Of a stretch of DNA of 64,000 nucleotides, positions 53,798-63,021 are shown one piece after another. Position 1 is the stretch's first letter. Each line of letters begins with the position of its first letter. This stretch comes from Streptomyces ipomoeae 91-03 (lineage in GTDB: Bacteria > Actinomycetota > Actinomycetes > Streptomycetales > Streptomycetaceae): NCBI RefSeq assembly GCF_000317595.1, contig NZ_AEJC01000397.1:62001-126000 (forward strand). Direction: 5' to 3'. A program made the translations under genes and the position numbers. Below the pieces are notes generated by a model that was not told where the DNA came from, made no database searches, and saw only the letters and a list, made by a program, of their open reading frames with translations.

Positions 53798-56700
53798 TCA
53801 GTACACGTCCCGCACGTACCGCTTCTCGCTCGCCAGCTGCTTCACATACGCGGCGGCCTCGCCCTCGCTCAGCCCGCCGTGGGCGGCGGCGATGTCCCGC
53901 AGGGCCTGGTCGACGTCCTTCGCCATGCGGGCCGCGTCGCCGCAGACGTAGAAGCGGGCGCCGTCCTGGAGCCAGTGCCACAGCTCGGGGCCGTGCTCGC
54001 GCATCCGGTCCTGGACGTAGACCTTGGCGCGCTGGTCGCGGGAGAAGGCGGTGTCCAGCCGGCTGAGCACGCCCGCCCGCTGGAGTTCCGTCAGCTCCTC
54101 CTCGTAGTAGAAGTCCGTGGCCCGGTGCTGTTCGCCGAAGAACAGCCAGTTGGGTCCCCGGTGGCCGAGGGCCTGCCGCTCCTGGAGGAAGCCGATGAAG
54201 GGGGCGACACCGGTGCCGGGACCGACCATGACCATCGGCGTCGCGGGGTCCGACGGCGGCCGGAAGTGCGGTGAGCGCTGCACGAACACCGGCACCTCCA
54301 TGTCCTGTTCGCCGTCCGCGAGGAAGGGCGAGCAGACGCCGCCGCGCGGGCGTCCATGCATGTTCTCGTACCGCACGACGGAGACGGTCAGCGAGATGTG
54401 ATGCGGATCGACGAGCGGGCTCGACGAGATGGAGTACAGCCGGGGCTGGAGCCGCTTGAACACTCCGGTCCACTCCTGAGCGGAGGCCCGCACGGCGAAC
54501 TGGGCCACCACGTCCACGGCCTGCCGCCCCCACGACCACTGCGCCAGCCCGTCCTTGTTGTCCGGGCGCATCAGCCTCTTCAACTCCCGGTTGTCCCGCG
54601 TCCGCTCGCAGACGAAGCGGAGCAGGTCCGGGGTGATCCGAGTGATGTCGAAGTGCCGGTGCAACGCCTCGGCGAAGGGCAGCTCACCGACTCCGCCGAT
54701 CTCCACGGGAGTCGAGCCGTCCAGCCCCGTCACCGCCAGCCACTCCGTCACCAGGTCCAGGGAGTTGACCGGCCGCACACCGAGCGCGTCGCCCGCCTCG
54801 TACGACAGCCCCGTCCCACTGGTGTCGAAGGTGAACCGGCGTACTTCCTTCCCCGCCCCGGGCAGACTGAGCAGCCGGTTCCCGACGAGCCGGGCACCGA
54901 CGGACGCGGACTTGACGGAACGGGAAGCGGGGGCGGGCGCCGCGGCCGGGGCCGGCGCGGTCTGGACCGTGGCCTCGGCCCCCGCGGCCGTACCCGTCGC
55001 GTTCTTGCCCAGCGCGGTGAGGACCTGGTCGAGCCAGGCGTCGGCCGACGGCTCGTAGTCCGGCTCGCAGTCCGTACGCGGGGCCAGGCGCACCGCGCCC
55101 AGCTCGTCGAGGCGTGCGTCCAGTCGGCGGCCGTGCCCGCAGAAGTCGTCGTAGGAGGAGTCGCCGAAGGCCAGCACGGCATAGCGGACGCCGTCCAACC
55201 GGGGGGCCTCCCGGTGGGCGAGAGCCTCCCAGAAACCGGCGCCGTTGTCGGGGGCGTCGCCGTCGCCGAACGTACTGGTGATGAGCAGCAGATCGGCCCC
55301 ACGCGGCAGTTGACTGGGATCCGTCTCGTCCATCCCGACCAGGGTCGCCCGGTGCCCGGCGGCCCCCAGATGCTCGGCGGCAGCCGCCGCGAACTCCTCC
55401 GCGGTCCCCGTCTGAGAGGCCCACAACACGACGACCTCACGCCGGGCAGGCTCGACGACGGCCGGAGCCGCGGCCGGCGCCGCCGACCGCGAGTACATCC
55501 CGGCGAGCACCCCGTTCACCCACAACGCGTGCTCAGCGCTGAACGGAGCGTCCACCGGCAACACGGGCACCCCGGCCACCCCGGACCCGAGCCCCGCGAG
55601 GAAACCGGTGAGGTACTGCCGCTCCTGAGCGGAGAGCACGGGCGGCGGAGCGGAGGCCAGCCCAAGGGCGGACATCGCGGCACCGGGCGAAGCGATCCCG
55701 GTACCGTTCGCGGGCCCGACCGCGCTGGGCACGACCACCGACCCACCGGGTGTGGCCGAGGCACCGCCGGCCCGCACCACCTCAGCCCGTCGTCGGGGTC
55801 CCCCCGCTCGGGCGGAGCCGAGCGTGGGGGAGTTGCAGGACGAGGCCGTCAGACCGAATCGGGGGTCCGGGGGCGCGGCCCCCAGGGGCGGGGTCGAAGG
55901 GGCGGCAGCCCCCGGGGAAGGGACGGGCAGGGGCGGCGGGGGCGAGGAAACCCGGGTGACCCCCACCGCACACACCTTCAACTCCGGCTGGAACGACAAC
56001 GGATCCACCGCGTCGCTCGTCACCGCGTTGATGCTCAGATACTCCCCGAACAGATCGTTCCAGTGGAACGGCGCGAACAGACACCCCGGCCGCACCCGAT
56101 CCGTCACCACGGCGGGCAACACGGCCCGCCCCCGCCGCGACGCGACCTCGACGGAGTCCCCCTCACCGATCCCCAGCCGCTCGGCGTCCTCCGGATGCAC
56201 CTCCACGAACGGCCCCGGATTCAGTTTGTTGAGCCTGGCCACCCGCCCCGTCTTCGTCAGCGTGTGCCACTGGTGCTGGAGCCGCCCGGTGTTGAGGACG
56301 AACGGATAGTCGTCGTCCGGCATCTCGGCGGGCGCCATGTGCGGCCGCGCGTGGAACACGGCCCGCCCACTCGCCGTGGGGAAGACCGGCGCACCGCTCT
56401 CCACGTACCGGATCGGATTACGGTCCGACCCGTCCTCCCGCGCCGCCGGCCACTGCACACTCGTCGACCGCAGCCGCTCGTACGTGATCCCGCGCAGATC
56501 CCATCCGGTCTTCGGGTTCCACGCCCGCTTGATCTCCTCGAAGATCTCCTCGGCGCTGTCGTACGAGAAGCCCTTCTCGAACCCCATCTCACGGGCGACG
56601 GCGGCGATGATCCGCCAGTCGGCCATGGCCTCGCCGGGCGGGTCGGCGACGGGCGCGGCGAGCGTGAGGTTCCGCTCGCTGTTGATGAGGACGCCCTCGG

Positions 56701-58093
56701 ACTCGGTCCACAGCGCACCCGGCAGCACCACATCGGCGTACGCGTTGGTCTCGGTGTCGACGAAGACGTCCTGCGCGACGACGAACTCGGCGGCCTCCAG
56801 CCCCTCGATCACGGTCTTCCGGTTGGCGACCGAGGCGACCGGATTGGTGCAGATGATCCAGCAGGCCTTGATCTCGCCGTCGGCCATCTTCTGGAACATC
56901 TCGACGGTGCCCTTGCCGACCCCGTCCTTGCGCAGCGTCTCCGGCGCCAGCCCCCACAGCTCCTCGACGAACGCCCGCTCCTCGTCCACGAGCACGGACC
57001 GCTGCCCGGGCAGCCCCGGCCCCATGTACCCCATCTCGCGCCCGCCCATGGCGTTGGGCTGCCCGGTGAGCGAGAACGGCCCGCTGCCCGGGCGGCAGAT
57101 GGCCCCGGTGGCGAGGTGCAGATTGACGAGGGCGTTGGTGTTCCAGGTGCCGTGCGTGGACTGGTTGAGCCCCATGGTCCAGCAGCTGGTCCACTCGGCG
57201 GCCTCCCCGATGAGCCGCGCGGCCTGCCGAATGTCGTCCTCGGCGAGACCGGTGATCCCGGCGACGACGTCCGGCGGGTACTCGGCGAGGAAGTCGGGCA
57301 TCGCCTCCCAGCCCTCGGTGTACGCGGCGATGAAGTCGGGGTCGGTGTGCCCGTCGACGTGCAGCAGATGCAGCAGCCCGTTGAGCAGGGCCAGATCCGT
57401 GCCCGGCCGTATCTGCAGGAACAGATCGGCCTTCTCGGCCGTCGCCGTCCGGCGCGGATCGACGACGATCAGCTTGGCGCCCGCCTTGACCCGGTCCATC
57501 ATCCGCAGGAACAGGATCGGGTGGCAGTCGGCCATGTTCGAGCCGATGACGAGGAAGACGTCCGCCTTGTCGAGATCCTCGTACGAGCCGGGCGGTCCGT
57601 CGGCGCCCAGCGAGAGCTTGTAGCCGGTGCCGGCGCTCGCCATGCACAGCCGGGAATTCGACTCGATCTGGTTGGTGCGGATGAACCCCTTGGCGAGTTT
57701 GTTCGTCAGATACTGCGCTTCGAGGCTCATCTGGCCGGAGACATAGAAGGCGAACGCGTCGGGCCCGTGCTCGTCGATGATCGCGCGCAGCCGCCGTGCC
57801 GTCTCGGCGATCGCGTCGGCGACGGGTGTGGGGACCGGCTCGTCGCCGCGGTCGTCCCGGACGAGGGCCGTGGTGAGCCGGCCGGGCGCCGCCAGCATGT
57901 CGGCCGTGGTCGCCCCCTTGGTGCACAGACGGCCGAAGTTCGCCGGGTGAGACTTGTCACCGGACGCTTTGAGGACCGTACGCCGTCCATCGGGACCCAT
58001 CCCGATGTCCAGGAGCATCCCGCAGCCGACTCCACAGTACGAGCACACGGTCCGCACCTGGGAGGTCGTGCTCTGCGGGCCCTGTGCGGCCAC
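53798..58093 (-). CDS. Assimilatory nitrate reductase fused to a flavodoxin/FAD/NADPH reductase
   Basis: The 1431-residue fusion begins with a molybdopterin nitrate reductase (residues 1 to about 700). Its 4Fe-4S ligands are Cys17, Cys20, Cys24 and Cys57, and the likely Mo ligand is Cys150 in [15 protein letters not shown] Pro/Ala/Arg-rich linker of about 150 residues follows. A flavodoxin domain ([11 protein letters not shown], near residue 890) and a sulfite-reductase-type FAD/NADPH module ([13 protein letters not shown] near 1220, [14 protein letters not shown] near 1294) end the protein. It could pass electrons from NADPH to nitrate in one chain. The GTG at 58091-58093 was chosen for its AGAAGGGGG site. 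Confidence 0.9.
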   Translation of the reverse strand: MAAQGPQSTTSQVRTVCSYCGVGCGMLLDIGMGPDGRRTVLKASGDKSHPANFGRLCTKGATTADMLAAPGRLTTALVRDDRGDEPVPTPVADAIAETARRLRAIIDEHGPDAFAFYVSGQMSLEAQYLTNKLAKGFIRTNQIESNSRLCMASAGTGYKLSLGADGPPGSYEDLDKADVFLVIGSNMADCHPILFLRMMDRVKAGAKLIVVDPRRTATAEKADLFLQIRPGTDLALLNGLLHLLHVDGHTDPDFIAAYTEGWEAMPDFLAEYPPDVVAGITGLAEDDIRQAARLIGEAAEWTSCWTMGLNQSTHGTWNTNALVNLHLATGAICRPGSGPFSLTGQPNAMGGREMGYMGPGLPGQRSVLVDEERAFVEELWGLAPETLRKDGVGKGTVEMFQKMADGEIKACWIICTNPVASVANRKTVIEGLEAAEFVVAQDVFVDTETNAYADVVLPGALWTESEGVLINSERNLTLAAPVADPPGEAMADWRIIAAVAREMGFEKGFSYDSAEEIFEEIKRAWNPKTGWDLRGITYERLRSTSVQWPAAREDGSDRNPIRYVESGAPVFPTASGRAVFHARPHMAPAEMPDDDYPFVLNTGRLQHQWHTLTKTGRVARLNKLNPGPFVEVHPEDAERLGIGEGDSVEVASRRGRAVLPAVVTDRVRPGCLFAPFHWNDLFGEYLSINAVTSDAVDPLSFQPELKVCAVGVTRVSSPPPPLPVPSPGAAAPSTPPLGAAPPDPRFGLTASSCNSPTLGSARAGGPRRRAEVVRAGGASATPGGSVVVPSAVGPANGTGIASPGAAMSALGLASAPPPVLSAQERQYLTGFLAGLGSGVAGVPVLPVDAPFSAEHALWVNGVLAGMYSRSAAPAAAPAVVEPARREVVVLWASQTGTAEEFAAAAAEHLGAAGHRATLVGMDETDPSQLPRGADLLLITSTFGDGDAPDNGAGFWEALAHREAPRLDGVRYAVLAFGDSSYDDFCGHGRRLDARLDELGAVRLAPRTDCEPDYEPSADAWLDQVLTALGKNATGTAAGAEATVQTAPAPAAAPAPASRSVKSASVGARLVGNRLLSLPGAGKEVRRFTFDTSGTGLSYEAGDALGVRPVNSLDLVTEWLAVTGLDGSTPVEIGGVGELPFAEALHRHFDITRITPDLLRFVCERTRDNRELKRLMRPDNKDGLAQWSWGRQAVDVVAQFAVRASAQEWTGVFKRLQPRLYSISSSPLVDPHHISLTVSVVRYENMHGRPRGGVCSPFLADGEQDMEVPVFVQRSPHFRPPSDPATPMVMVGPGTGVAPFIGFLQERQALGHRGPNWLFFGEQHRATDFYYEEELTELQRAGVLSRLDTAFSRDQRAKVYVQDRMREHGPELWHWLQDGARFYVCGDAARMAKDVDQALRDIAAAHGGLSEGEAAAYVKQLASEKRYVRDVY
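55796..55935. repeat. Two dispersed Streptomyces-type repeats forming the fusion linker
   Basis: A ggggtccccccgctcg element (55796-55831) related to that at 34890 is followed by a ggggtccgggggcgcggccc element (from about 55862) of a second repeat family. Both are read in frame inside the nitrate reductase fusion and supply much of its low-complexity linker. Confidence 0.75.
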
Positions 58094-58172
58094 GTGCGGC
58101 CCCCTTCTGTCGGCGGTCTGGTCGAGTACCCCGTTGGATACCCTTCGGCAGGCTCGATCGTACGAATTGCCC

Positions 58173-58188
58173 GTTACGCCGATGTCAC
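58173..58188 (-). promoter_or_regulatory. Possible GlnR-type half site upstream of the nitrate reductase
   Basis: On the minus strand the sequence reads gtgac, six bases, gtaac, which is one mismatch from the GlnR half-site pattern gTnAC-n6-GaAAC. It lies about 80 bases before the GTG start. A second half-site at the right spacing was not found. Confidence 0.35.
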
Positions 58189-58368
58189 ATGACCTGATCA
58201 TGAGGAGTTACACCCACCACACACCACCCTCCACGGGGTTGTGAGGGCGGGATCCGGCCGTTGTTGCGGGCGGGGCTGTCGCGGTCCGTGTCGCTGTTGG
58301 GCCGAACGGGTGACCATGCGTAAGAATTGGTCGATGCAGTCAGTGAGTGCGAGCCATGGGGGAGGCCG

Positions 58369-58767
58369 GTGAACAGGGTGAACAGCCACGATGTCACCGA
58401 CGAACAGTGGGAGGGGCTCGCTCAGGTCGTGCCGCTACGGGGCCGGGACGCCTGGCCGTCCGCGGTGGACCACCGGTCCATACCGGAGGCGGAGACCGAG
58501 GCCAGGCGCCGTTTCGTGGTCCTTCGCGTCAATGTCTTCGCGGACGCCCGCGAGGTCGCCGAGACCCTGATGGCCGGCATCCCCGTCCTCCTCGACCTCT
58601 CCGGCGCGGAGACCGACGTCGCCAAGCGCGTCCTCGACTTCAGCACGGGCGTCGTCTTCGGCCTCGCAAGCGGAATGCATCGCGTCGACCGGAACGTGTT
58701 CCTGCTCACGCCACCGGGGACCGAGGTGCGGGGGCTGATGGAAGGGGCCGGGATTCCGGGCGTGTGA
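58369..58767 (+). CDS. SepF-like cell division protein
   Basis: The 132-residue protein matches the SepF/YlmF core: FVVLRVNVFADAREVAETLM, then IPVLLDLSGAETDVAKRVLD and FSTGVVFGLASGMHRVDRNV. SepF tethers FtsZ to the membrane. Streptomyces have extra SepF-like copies away from the division cluster (SflA/SflB), and this isolated gene is probably one of them. The N-terminal amphipathic membrane anchor is not obvious. The GTG at 58369 or that at 58378 may be used, after a GGGGGAGG site. Confidence 0.85.
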   Translation: MNRVNSHDVTDEQWEGLAQVVPLRGRDAWPSAVDHRSIPEAETEARRRFVVLRVNVFADAREVAETLMAGIPVLLDLSGAETDVAKRVLDFSTGVVFGLASGMHRVDRNVFLLTPPGTEVRGLMEGAGIPGV

Positions 58768-58927
58768 GGCCGGGCTCGGGGAGTCCGGAATGGGCCCCTG
58801 CCCGGGACTCGGGGTGTGAGGGGCTGCCCGGGGCGCTCCCCGGACCCGGTCGGGGCGCTCCCTCGATCGTAGGAAGATCCGCTCGGCGGAACGGTTTGCC
58901 TGTCGAGCGGGCCCCTAGTGTCCGCAT

Positions 58928-60190
58928 ATGACCGTGTCATCCCTGTCGCCGTCACCGTCCGCGCCGTCACTGTCCGCGCCGTCACCGTCGACGCCGTCGT
59001 CTCTGCCGCAGTCCCCCTCTTCCCCCTCTCCGCTGCCGCCGGTGCCCGGCGTCGGCGGGGAGACGGGGCAGGACCGGCCCGGTGTGGTCGAGCTGCGGCT
59101 CTCCGCCTTCGCGGGGCATCGCGGTGCCTGCTTCCCGCTGGGGCCGCTGACCCTGTTCGCCGGGCGCAGCGGCAGCGGCAAGTCGACGGCGCTGCGGGCG
59201 TACGAGGCGCTGGCGCGGCTCGGTGGCGGCGCCCACCTCACCGAGGCGTTCCCGGATCCCGGAAGCTGTGTGCCGGAACGGGCGCGCCCCGACGCCCAGC
59301 GGCGGCGAGGCTTCCGCATCGGCTGCACGACGGACGGTCCCGAAGGGCCGGTGCGGCTCGACGTCGCCGTACAGGCCGAGCCCGAACTCCGCATCGTGGG
59401 CGAGCGGTTGACGGCGGGCGGGGTGACCCTGCTCCAGACGGCGCTGGTGGACCCGAGTCGTCCGGTGGTCCAGGCCGCCTGGCACACGGCGGGCGCGACC
59501 CCGGTCACGCGCGGCCCGCTCCCCGACGACGTGCTCGGCACGGCTCTGCTCCCGCTGCGCGTCGCGGGCAAGACCGACGGCCAGCGGCGGGTGCTCGCCG
59601 CCGCCGAGCAGACGGTGGTCGCCCTGCGCTCGGTCTTCGCCTGCGACCCCCGCCCCACCCGTATGCGCGGGGCCGTACCGCTCGGCTCCGGGCGACTGCT
59701 GCCGGGCTGCGACAACCTCGCCGACGTCCTGTGGCGTACGCGTACGGAGTGCGGCCGGCGTCACGCTCAGCTGGTCGCGGCGGTCCGGGACGGGTGCGTG
59801 GGCTCGGTCGCGGACCTGCTGGCCGAACCGTTGGCGGACGGCGTGGTACGGGCGGTCCTGGACCGGGGTGACGGAATCCGTACGGCCCTGGGGCTGCTCG
59901 GCGACGGGGAGTTGAGGTATCTCGCGCTGGCCCTGGTGCTGTTCACCGGGCCCGGGGTGCTGGAGGTCGACCCGGTCGCGGAGGTGCCGGCGGCGCTGCA
60001 GACCCTCACGGTCCTCGCCGACGGCTTCGACCGCTCCCTCGACCCGCGCCAGACCACCGAACTCGTGCGCCTGGCGGCCCGTATGTGCGAGCGCGGGCAC
60101 ATCCGCCTGGTGGGCGCGGTGAGCGACGCGTCCAGGGCCGCCGGGGTGGCGGGGGTGACGGTGGTAGACCTGGACCGTGAAAGATCCTGA
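58928..60190 (+). CDS. AAA family ATPase (RecF/ABC-like)
   Basis: The 420-residue protein has a 50-residue Ser/Pro repeat-rich start, then a P-loop ATPase domain with Walker A AGRSGSGKST near residue 80. The motif LLGDGELRYLALALVLFTGP acts as an ABC-like signature, and Walker B-like LEVDPVAEVP comes near residue 345. It resembles the AAA_21 group related to RecF and Old-type ATPases. A -10-like tagtgt at 58916-58921 lies 6 bases before the ATG, so the transcript may be leaderless. The end overlaps a MazG-type gene by 14 bases. Confidence 0.8.
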   Translation: MTVSSLSPSPSAPSLSAPSPSTPSSLPQSPSSPSPLPPVPGVGGETGQDRPGVVELRLSAFAGHRGACFPLGPLTLFAGRSGSGKSTALRAYEALARLGGGAHLTEAFPDPGSCVPERARPDAQRRRGFRIGCTTDGPEGPVRLDVAVQAEPELRIVGERLTAGGVTLLQTALVDPSRPVVQAAWHTAGATPVTRGPLPDDVLGTALLPLRVAGKTDGQRRVLAAAEQTVVALRSVFACDPRPTRMRGAVPLGSGRLLPGCDNLADVLWRTRTECGRRHAQLVAAVRDGCVGSVADLLAEPLADGVVRAVLDRGDGIRTALGLLGDGELRYLALALVLFTGPGVLEVDPVAEVPAALQTLTVLADGFDRSLDPRQTTELVRLAARMCERGHIRLVGAVSDASRAAGVAGVTVVDLDRERS

Positions 60191-60587
60191 ATCCACCGAG
60201 GACCCGTCCGAAGGGCGGTCCGGGGCGCGACCCGAAGAACCGTCCGAAGAACCGTCCGGGGCGCTGGACGTGCCGACCCTCCAGCGGCGGCTCGCCGACT
60301 TCGCCGCCGCCCGCGACTGGCAGCCGTACCACACCCCCAAGAACCTCGTCTCCGCCCTGAGCGTCGAGGCCTCCGAACTGGTCGAGATCTTCCAGTGGCT
60401 GACGCCGGAGGAGTCGGCCCGGGTGATGTCCGACCCCGACACCGCCCACCGGGTCACGGACGAAGTCGCCGACGTACTCGCCTACTTGCTCCAGCTGTGC
60501 GAGGTGCTCGGCATCGATCCGCTGGCGGCACTGGACGCGAAGATCGACCGCAACGAGCGGAGGTTCCCGGCGCCGGGAGCGCGGTGA
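60177..60587 (+). CDS. MazG-like nucleotide pyrophosphohydrolase
   Basis: The 136-residue protein has a repetitive acidic start (PSEGRSGARPEEPSEEPSG) and then a MazG/dCTP-pyrophosphatase fold. The metal-binding Glu/Asp residues are in VEASELVEIFQWL and VTDEVADVLAYLLQLCEVLG. It removes pyrophosphate from (d)NTPs, possibly as a house-cleaning enzyme. The GTG at 60177 overlaps the ATPase stop, so the two proteins may act together. Confidence 0.85.
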   Translation: MKDPESTEDPSEGRSGARPEEPSEEPSGALDVPTLQRRLADFAAARDWQPYHTPKNLVSALSVEASELVEIFQWLTPEESARVMSDPDTAHRVTDEVADVLAYLLQLCEVLGIDPLAALDAKIDRNERRFPAPGAR

Positions 60588-60631
60588 CCATGAGGACACC
60601 AGTCCGCTTGTCACTCTCCGGAGTTGAAAAG

Positions 60632-60709
60632 TCGTCCACACGCGCTTTGTTATCCACAGATTTCAGGCTTCCACTGGCTTTCTGTCTCATCGGCCCTCAC
60701 TGTGGGTAA
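60632..60709. promoter_or_regulatory. Cluster of three DnaA-box-like nonamers
   Basis: TCGTCCACA (60632-60640), TTATCCACA (60650-60658, a perfect E. coli-type box) and, on the minus strand, TTACCCACA (complement at 60701-60709) occur within 78 bases in the gap between the MazG and DUF6099 genes. This stretch is notably A/T-rich for the window. Confidence 0.55.
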
Positions 60710-60769
60710 TGAATAGACAGGAGTTCGGGCGGACGTGTGAGAGCGCGTCGGGACAGTCGGGAGCAGCGC

Positions 60770-61243
60770 ATGGATGCGGTGCGGCTCATCTTGGCGAGCA
60801 GACGTGCTCTGGCGGGCAGCGTCGAGGGACCACGGATCATGGGCGAGGCATGGCAGGCGTATGCCCTGGCCCAGGCGATCGGCAGCCGGCTGGCCGTCTC
60901 CGGCCCACCCGAACTGCGCGGTGAGGCACTGGGGTTGACCGAGCTGGCCGGCAGCGGCTGCGGCATACTCGGCGCCCCGCCCCTCGCCGCGGGCGACTTA
61001 CGCGCCGCCCAGCTCACCGAGTTGGGCGACCCCCACGACTCCCTGGTCCGCCTCGGCGGCCTCCTGGGTGAGGTCGGCATAGCCCTGGTCGCCCTGGCCA
61101 GCGCAGCCGACGACGAGGCCACGTACTGGCAGTGCATGGAAGCGATCGATGCCGCGGACGAGGCCCGCGACCGGGTACTGGAGATGCTGCGACGCCTGGC
61201 CGTCAGGGACAAGGTTCTGTCGGAACGGGATGCGACGGCGTGA
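60770..61243 (+). CDS. DUF6099 family protein
   Basis: The 157-residue protein is Ala/Leu-rich and helical, starting MDAVRLILASRRALAGSVEG and containing AWQAYALAQAIGSRLAVSGP. It matches the DUF6099 family of Streptomyces, of unknown function. The ATG at 60770-60772 was chosen for its GGGAG site and family-like start. A GTG at 60737 would add 11 residues. A hairpin at 61334-61354 lies about 90 bases after the stop. Confidence 0.8.
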   Translation: MDAVRLILASRRALAGSVEGPRIMGEAWQAYALAQAIGSRLAVSGPPELRGEALGLTELAGSGCGILGAPPLAAGDLRAAQLTELGDPHDSLVRLGGLLGEVGIALVALASAADDEATYWQCMEAIDAADEARDRVLEMLRRLAVRDKVLSERDATA

Positions 61244-61333
61244 GGGTGGGGAGAGCTGCCGGGCGCCCGATAGCTCGGGGGTGTGGGTCTGTCGGCGGGT
61301 GCGGGTCGGGTGTGGCTTGTCGCGCAGTTCCCC

Positions 61334-61354
61334 GCGCCCCTGAAAGCGGGGCGC
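61334..61354 (+). terminator. Hairpin within a dispersed repeat, after the DUF6099 gene
   Basis: Arms gcgcccc (61334-61340) and ggggcgc (61348-61354) flank a 7-base loop. The hairpin is the core of a repeat (about 61314-61360, containing cgcgcagttccccgcgcccc) that I recognise as very common between Streptomyces genes. Confidence 0.7.
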
Positions 61355-61390
61355 AGCCCCTCGCGACGGACCGGTGCCGAACACGACGAA

Positions 61391-61416
61391 CGCCCGGCCG
61401 AAAAGGTGACCGGGCG
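61391..61416 (-). terminator. Hairpin after the 54-residue gene
   Basis: Arms cgcccgg (61391-61397) and ccgggcg (61410-61416) lie 24 bases downstream of the stop of the small minus-strand gene. Together with the hairpin at 61334-61354, it separates the two convergent genes. Confidence 0.7.
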
Positions 61417-61439
61417 TCAGGTTCATGGCGTGGGGAAGG

Positions 61440-61604
61440 TCAGCCTCCGGCTTCCTCCGCGTTCGCGGCCCGAGGGGCCGAGAGATCCGCGTCGAGCTGG
61501 GACAGGTCCGCGTTCAGGGCAGCCATCAACTCCTCCATCTGCTGGAGCAGACCCTTGGGCTGCGCAGGCACGGCGGCCTGCTCCGGCACGGCTTCCTGGG
61601 ACAT
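61440..61604 (-). CDS. Small protein of unknown function (54 residues)
   Basis: The product begins MSQEAVPEQAAVPAQPKGLL, followed by a helical Met/Leu/Asp-rich segment (QQMEELMAALNADLSQLDAD) and an Ala/Glu tail. It is acidic and probably a short amphipathic helix. The ATG at 61602-61604 has an excellent GAGGAGG site at the right distance, and a hairpin follows the stop, so it looks like a real gene. No family is recognised. Confidence 0.7.
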   Translation of the reverse strand: MSQEAVPEQAAVPAQPKGLLQQMEELMAALNADLSQLDADLSAPRAANAEEAGG

Positions 61605-61843
61605 GTGACGGCCTCCTCGGCCCTCGCCCCCGAGGGGGCACGTGTGCAAGCGCCCCGGCAGCAGCCGCCGGCGACGGGTGCCGGGCGGTCCGGCTCCTCC
61701 CGAGCAACGATCTTCGTCCCCGCCGGTCACTGCCCAACGCCCGTACCGCACACCGGATTGGCGGATTTTCACCCGACCGGGGATCGAGGGCACGCGCGGG
61801 ACCGGTGGGGTTGACCGGAGGGCGGGCGTGCAGGATGGAGGGC
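61605..61843. other. Divergent intergenic region between the 54-residue gene and the F420 oxidoreductase
   Basis: These 239 bases hold both promoters. A TTGACC at 61811-61816 could be a -35 for the oxidoreductase. No other feature is supported. Confidence 0.5.
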
Positions 61844-62767
61844 ATGGATCTTCGCATCTTCACCGAGCCCCAGCAAGGGGCGACCTACGACACTCTGCTC
61901 ACCGTCGCCAAGGCCACCGAGGACCTGGGCTTCGACGCCTTCTTCCGCTCCGACCACTATCTCCGCATGGGTTCGGTCGACGGCCTGCCCGGCCCCACCG
62001 ACGCCTGGATCACCCTCGCCGGACTCGCCCGTGAGACCAAGCGCATCCGCCTCGGCACCCTGATGACCGCGGGAACCTTCCGCCTGCCCGGTGTGCTCGC
62101 CATCCAGGTCGCGCAGGTCGACCAGATGTCCGGCGGCCGGGTCGAACTCGGCCTGGGCGCGGGCTGGTTCGAGGAGGAGCACAAGGCCTACGGCATTCCG
62201 TTCCCCAAGGAGAAGTTCGCGCGGCTGGAGGAGCAGCTGGCCATCGTCACCGGCCTGTGGGCCACCGAGGTCGGCGAGACCTTCTCGTACGAGGGCACCC
62301 ACTACCAGCTGACCGACTCGCCCGCGCTGCCCAAGCCCGCGCAGGCCAAGGTGCCGGTCCTCATAGGCGGCCACGGCACGAGCCGCACCCCGCGGCTCGC
62401 CGGGCAGTACGCCGACGAGTTCAACATGCCGTTCGCCTCGTTCGAGGACAGCGAGCGCCAGTTCGCCCGGGTGCGCGAGGCCGCCGAGGAGGCCGGCCGC
62501 AAGGCCGACGACCTGGTGTACTCCAACGCCCTGGTCGTCTGCGTGGGCAGGGACGACGCCGAGGTCGCCCGCCGCGCCGCCGCCATCGGCCGCCAGGTCG
62601 ACGAACTCAAGACCAACGGCCTCGCCGGCTCGCCCGCCGAGGTGGTCGACAAGATCGCCGGCTACCAGGCCATCGGCTCCCAGCGCCTCTACCTCCAGAT
62701 CCTCGACCTCGACGACCTGGACCACCTGGAGCTCATCTCGTCCCAGGTGCAGTCGCAGCTGTCGTAG
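61844..62767 (+). CDS. LLM-class F420-dependent oxidoreductase
   Basis: The 307-residue protein is a luciferase-like TIM barrel beginning MDLRIFTEPQQGATYDTLLT, with FDAFFRSDHYLRMG, GTLMTAGTFRLPGVLAIQVA and GRVELGLGAGWFEEEHKAYG, all typical of the F420-dependent branch. It transfers hydride with coenzyme F420. The substrate is unknown. An ATG three codons earlier (61835) is possible, but 61844 has the better GGAGG spacing. Confidence 0.9.
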   Translation: MDLRIFTEPQQGATYDTLLTVAKATEDLGFDAFFRSDHYLRMGSVDGLPGPTDAWITLAGLARETKRIRLGTLMTAGTFRLPGVLAIQVAQVDQMSGGRVELGLGAGWFEEEHKAYGIPFPKEKFARLEEQLAIVTGLWATEVGETFSYEGTHYQLTDSPALPKPAQAKVPVLIGGHGTSRTPRLAGQYADEFNMPFASFEDSERQFARVREAAEEAGRKADDLVYSNALVVCVGRDDAEVARRAAAIGRQVDELKTNGLAGSPAEVVDKIAGYQAIGSQRLYLQILDLDDLDHLELISSQVQSQLS

Positions 62768-62792
62768 CGAAGGACGCCGAGACCCGCGCCCT

Positions 62793-62863
62793 GCGCCCCG
62801 CGAGGGGCGCGGGGCCGTGTCGATGTGCGGCTCCGCCGCATGGGCGCGAGCAATCCCGCACGA
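62793..62863 (+). terminator. Hairpin and dispersed repeat after the F420 oxidoreductase
   Basis: Arms gcgcccc (62793-62799) and ggggcgc (62804-62810) close a GNRA-type gcga tetraloop 26 bases after the stop. A second small hairpin, tgcgg/ccgca, follows (62825-62839). The whole unit resembles a repeat that is frequent between Streptomyces genes. Confidence 0.7.
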
Positions 62864-63021
62864 CCCGCGCTCGCCGCCCAGCCCGTGCCTCTACGGCGGC
62901 CGGCGCGGTGGCCCACCGGCCGGGAAGGAGTGGCGGCGCTCGGAAAATGCCTGAGTGCGCCCTGAAACTTGGCTGTACGTTGGGCACCCATCACAGACAC
63001 CCCATACGAGGCAACCCCACC

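Noticed and set aside
54356..58192. A 1278-codon plus-strand frame opposite the nitrate reductase
   Set aside because: The minus-strand product has full cofactor motifs. This frame is a compositional shadow rich in Arg, Gly and Val.
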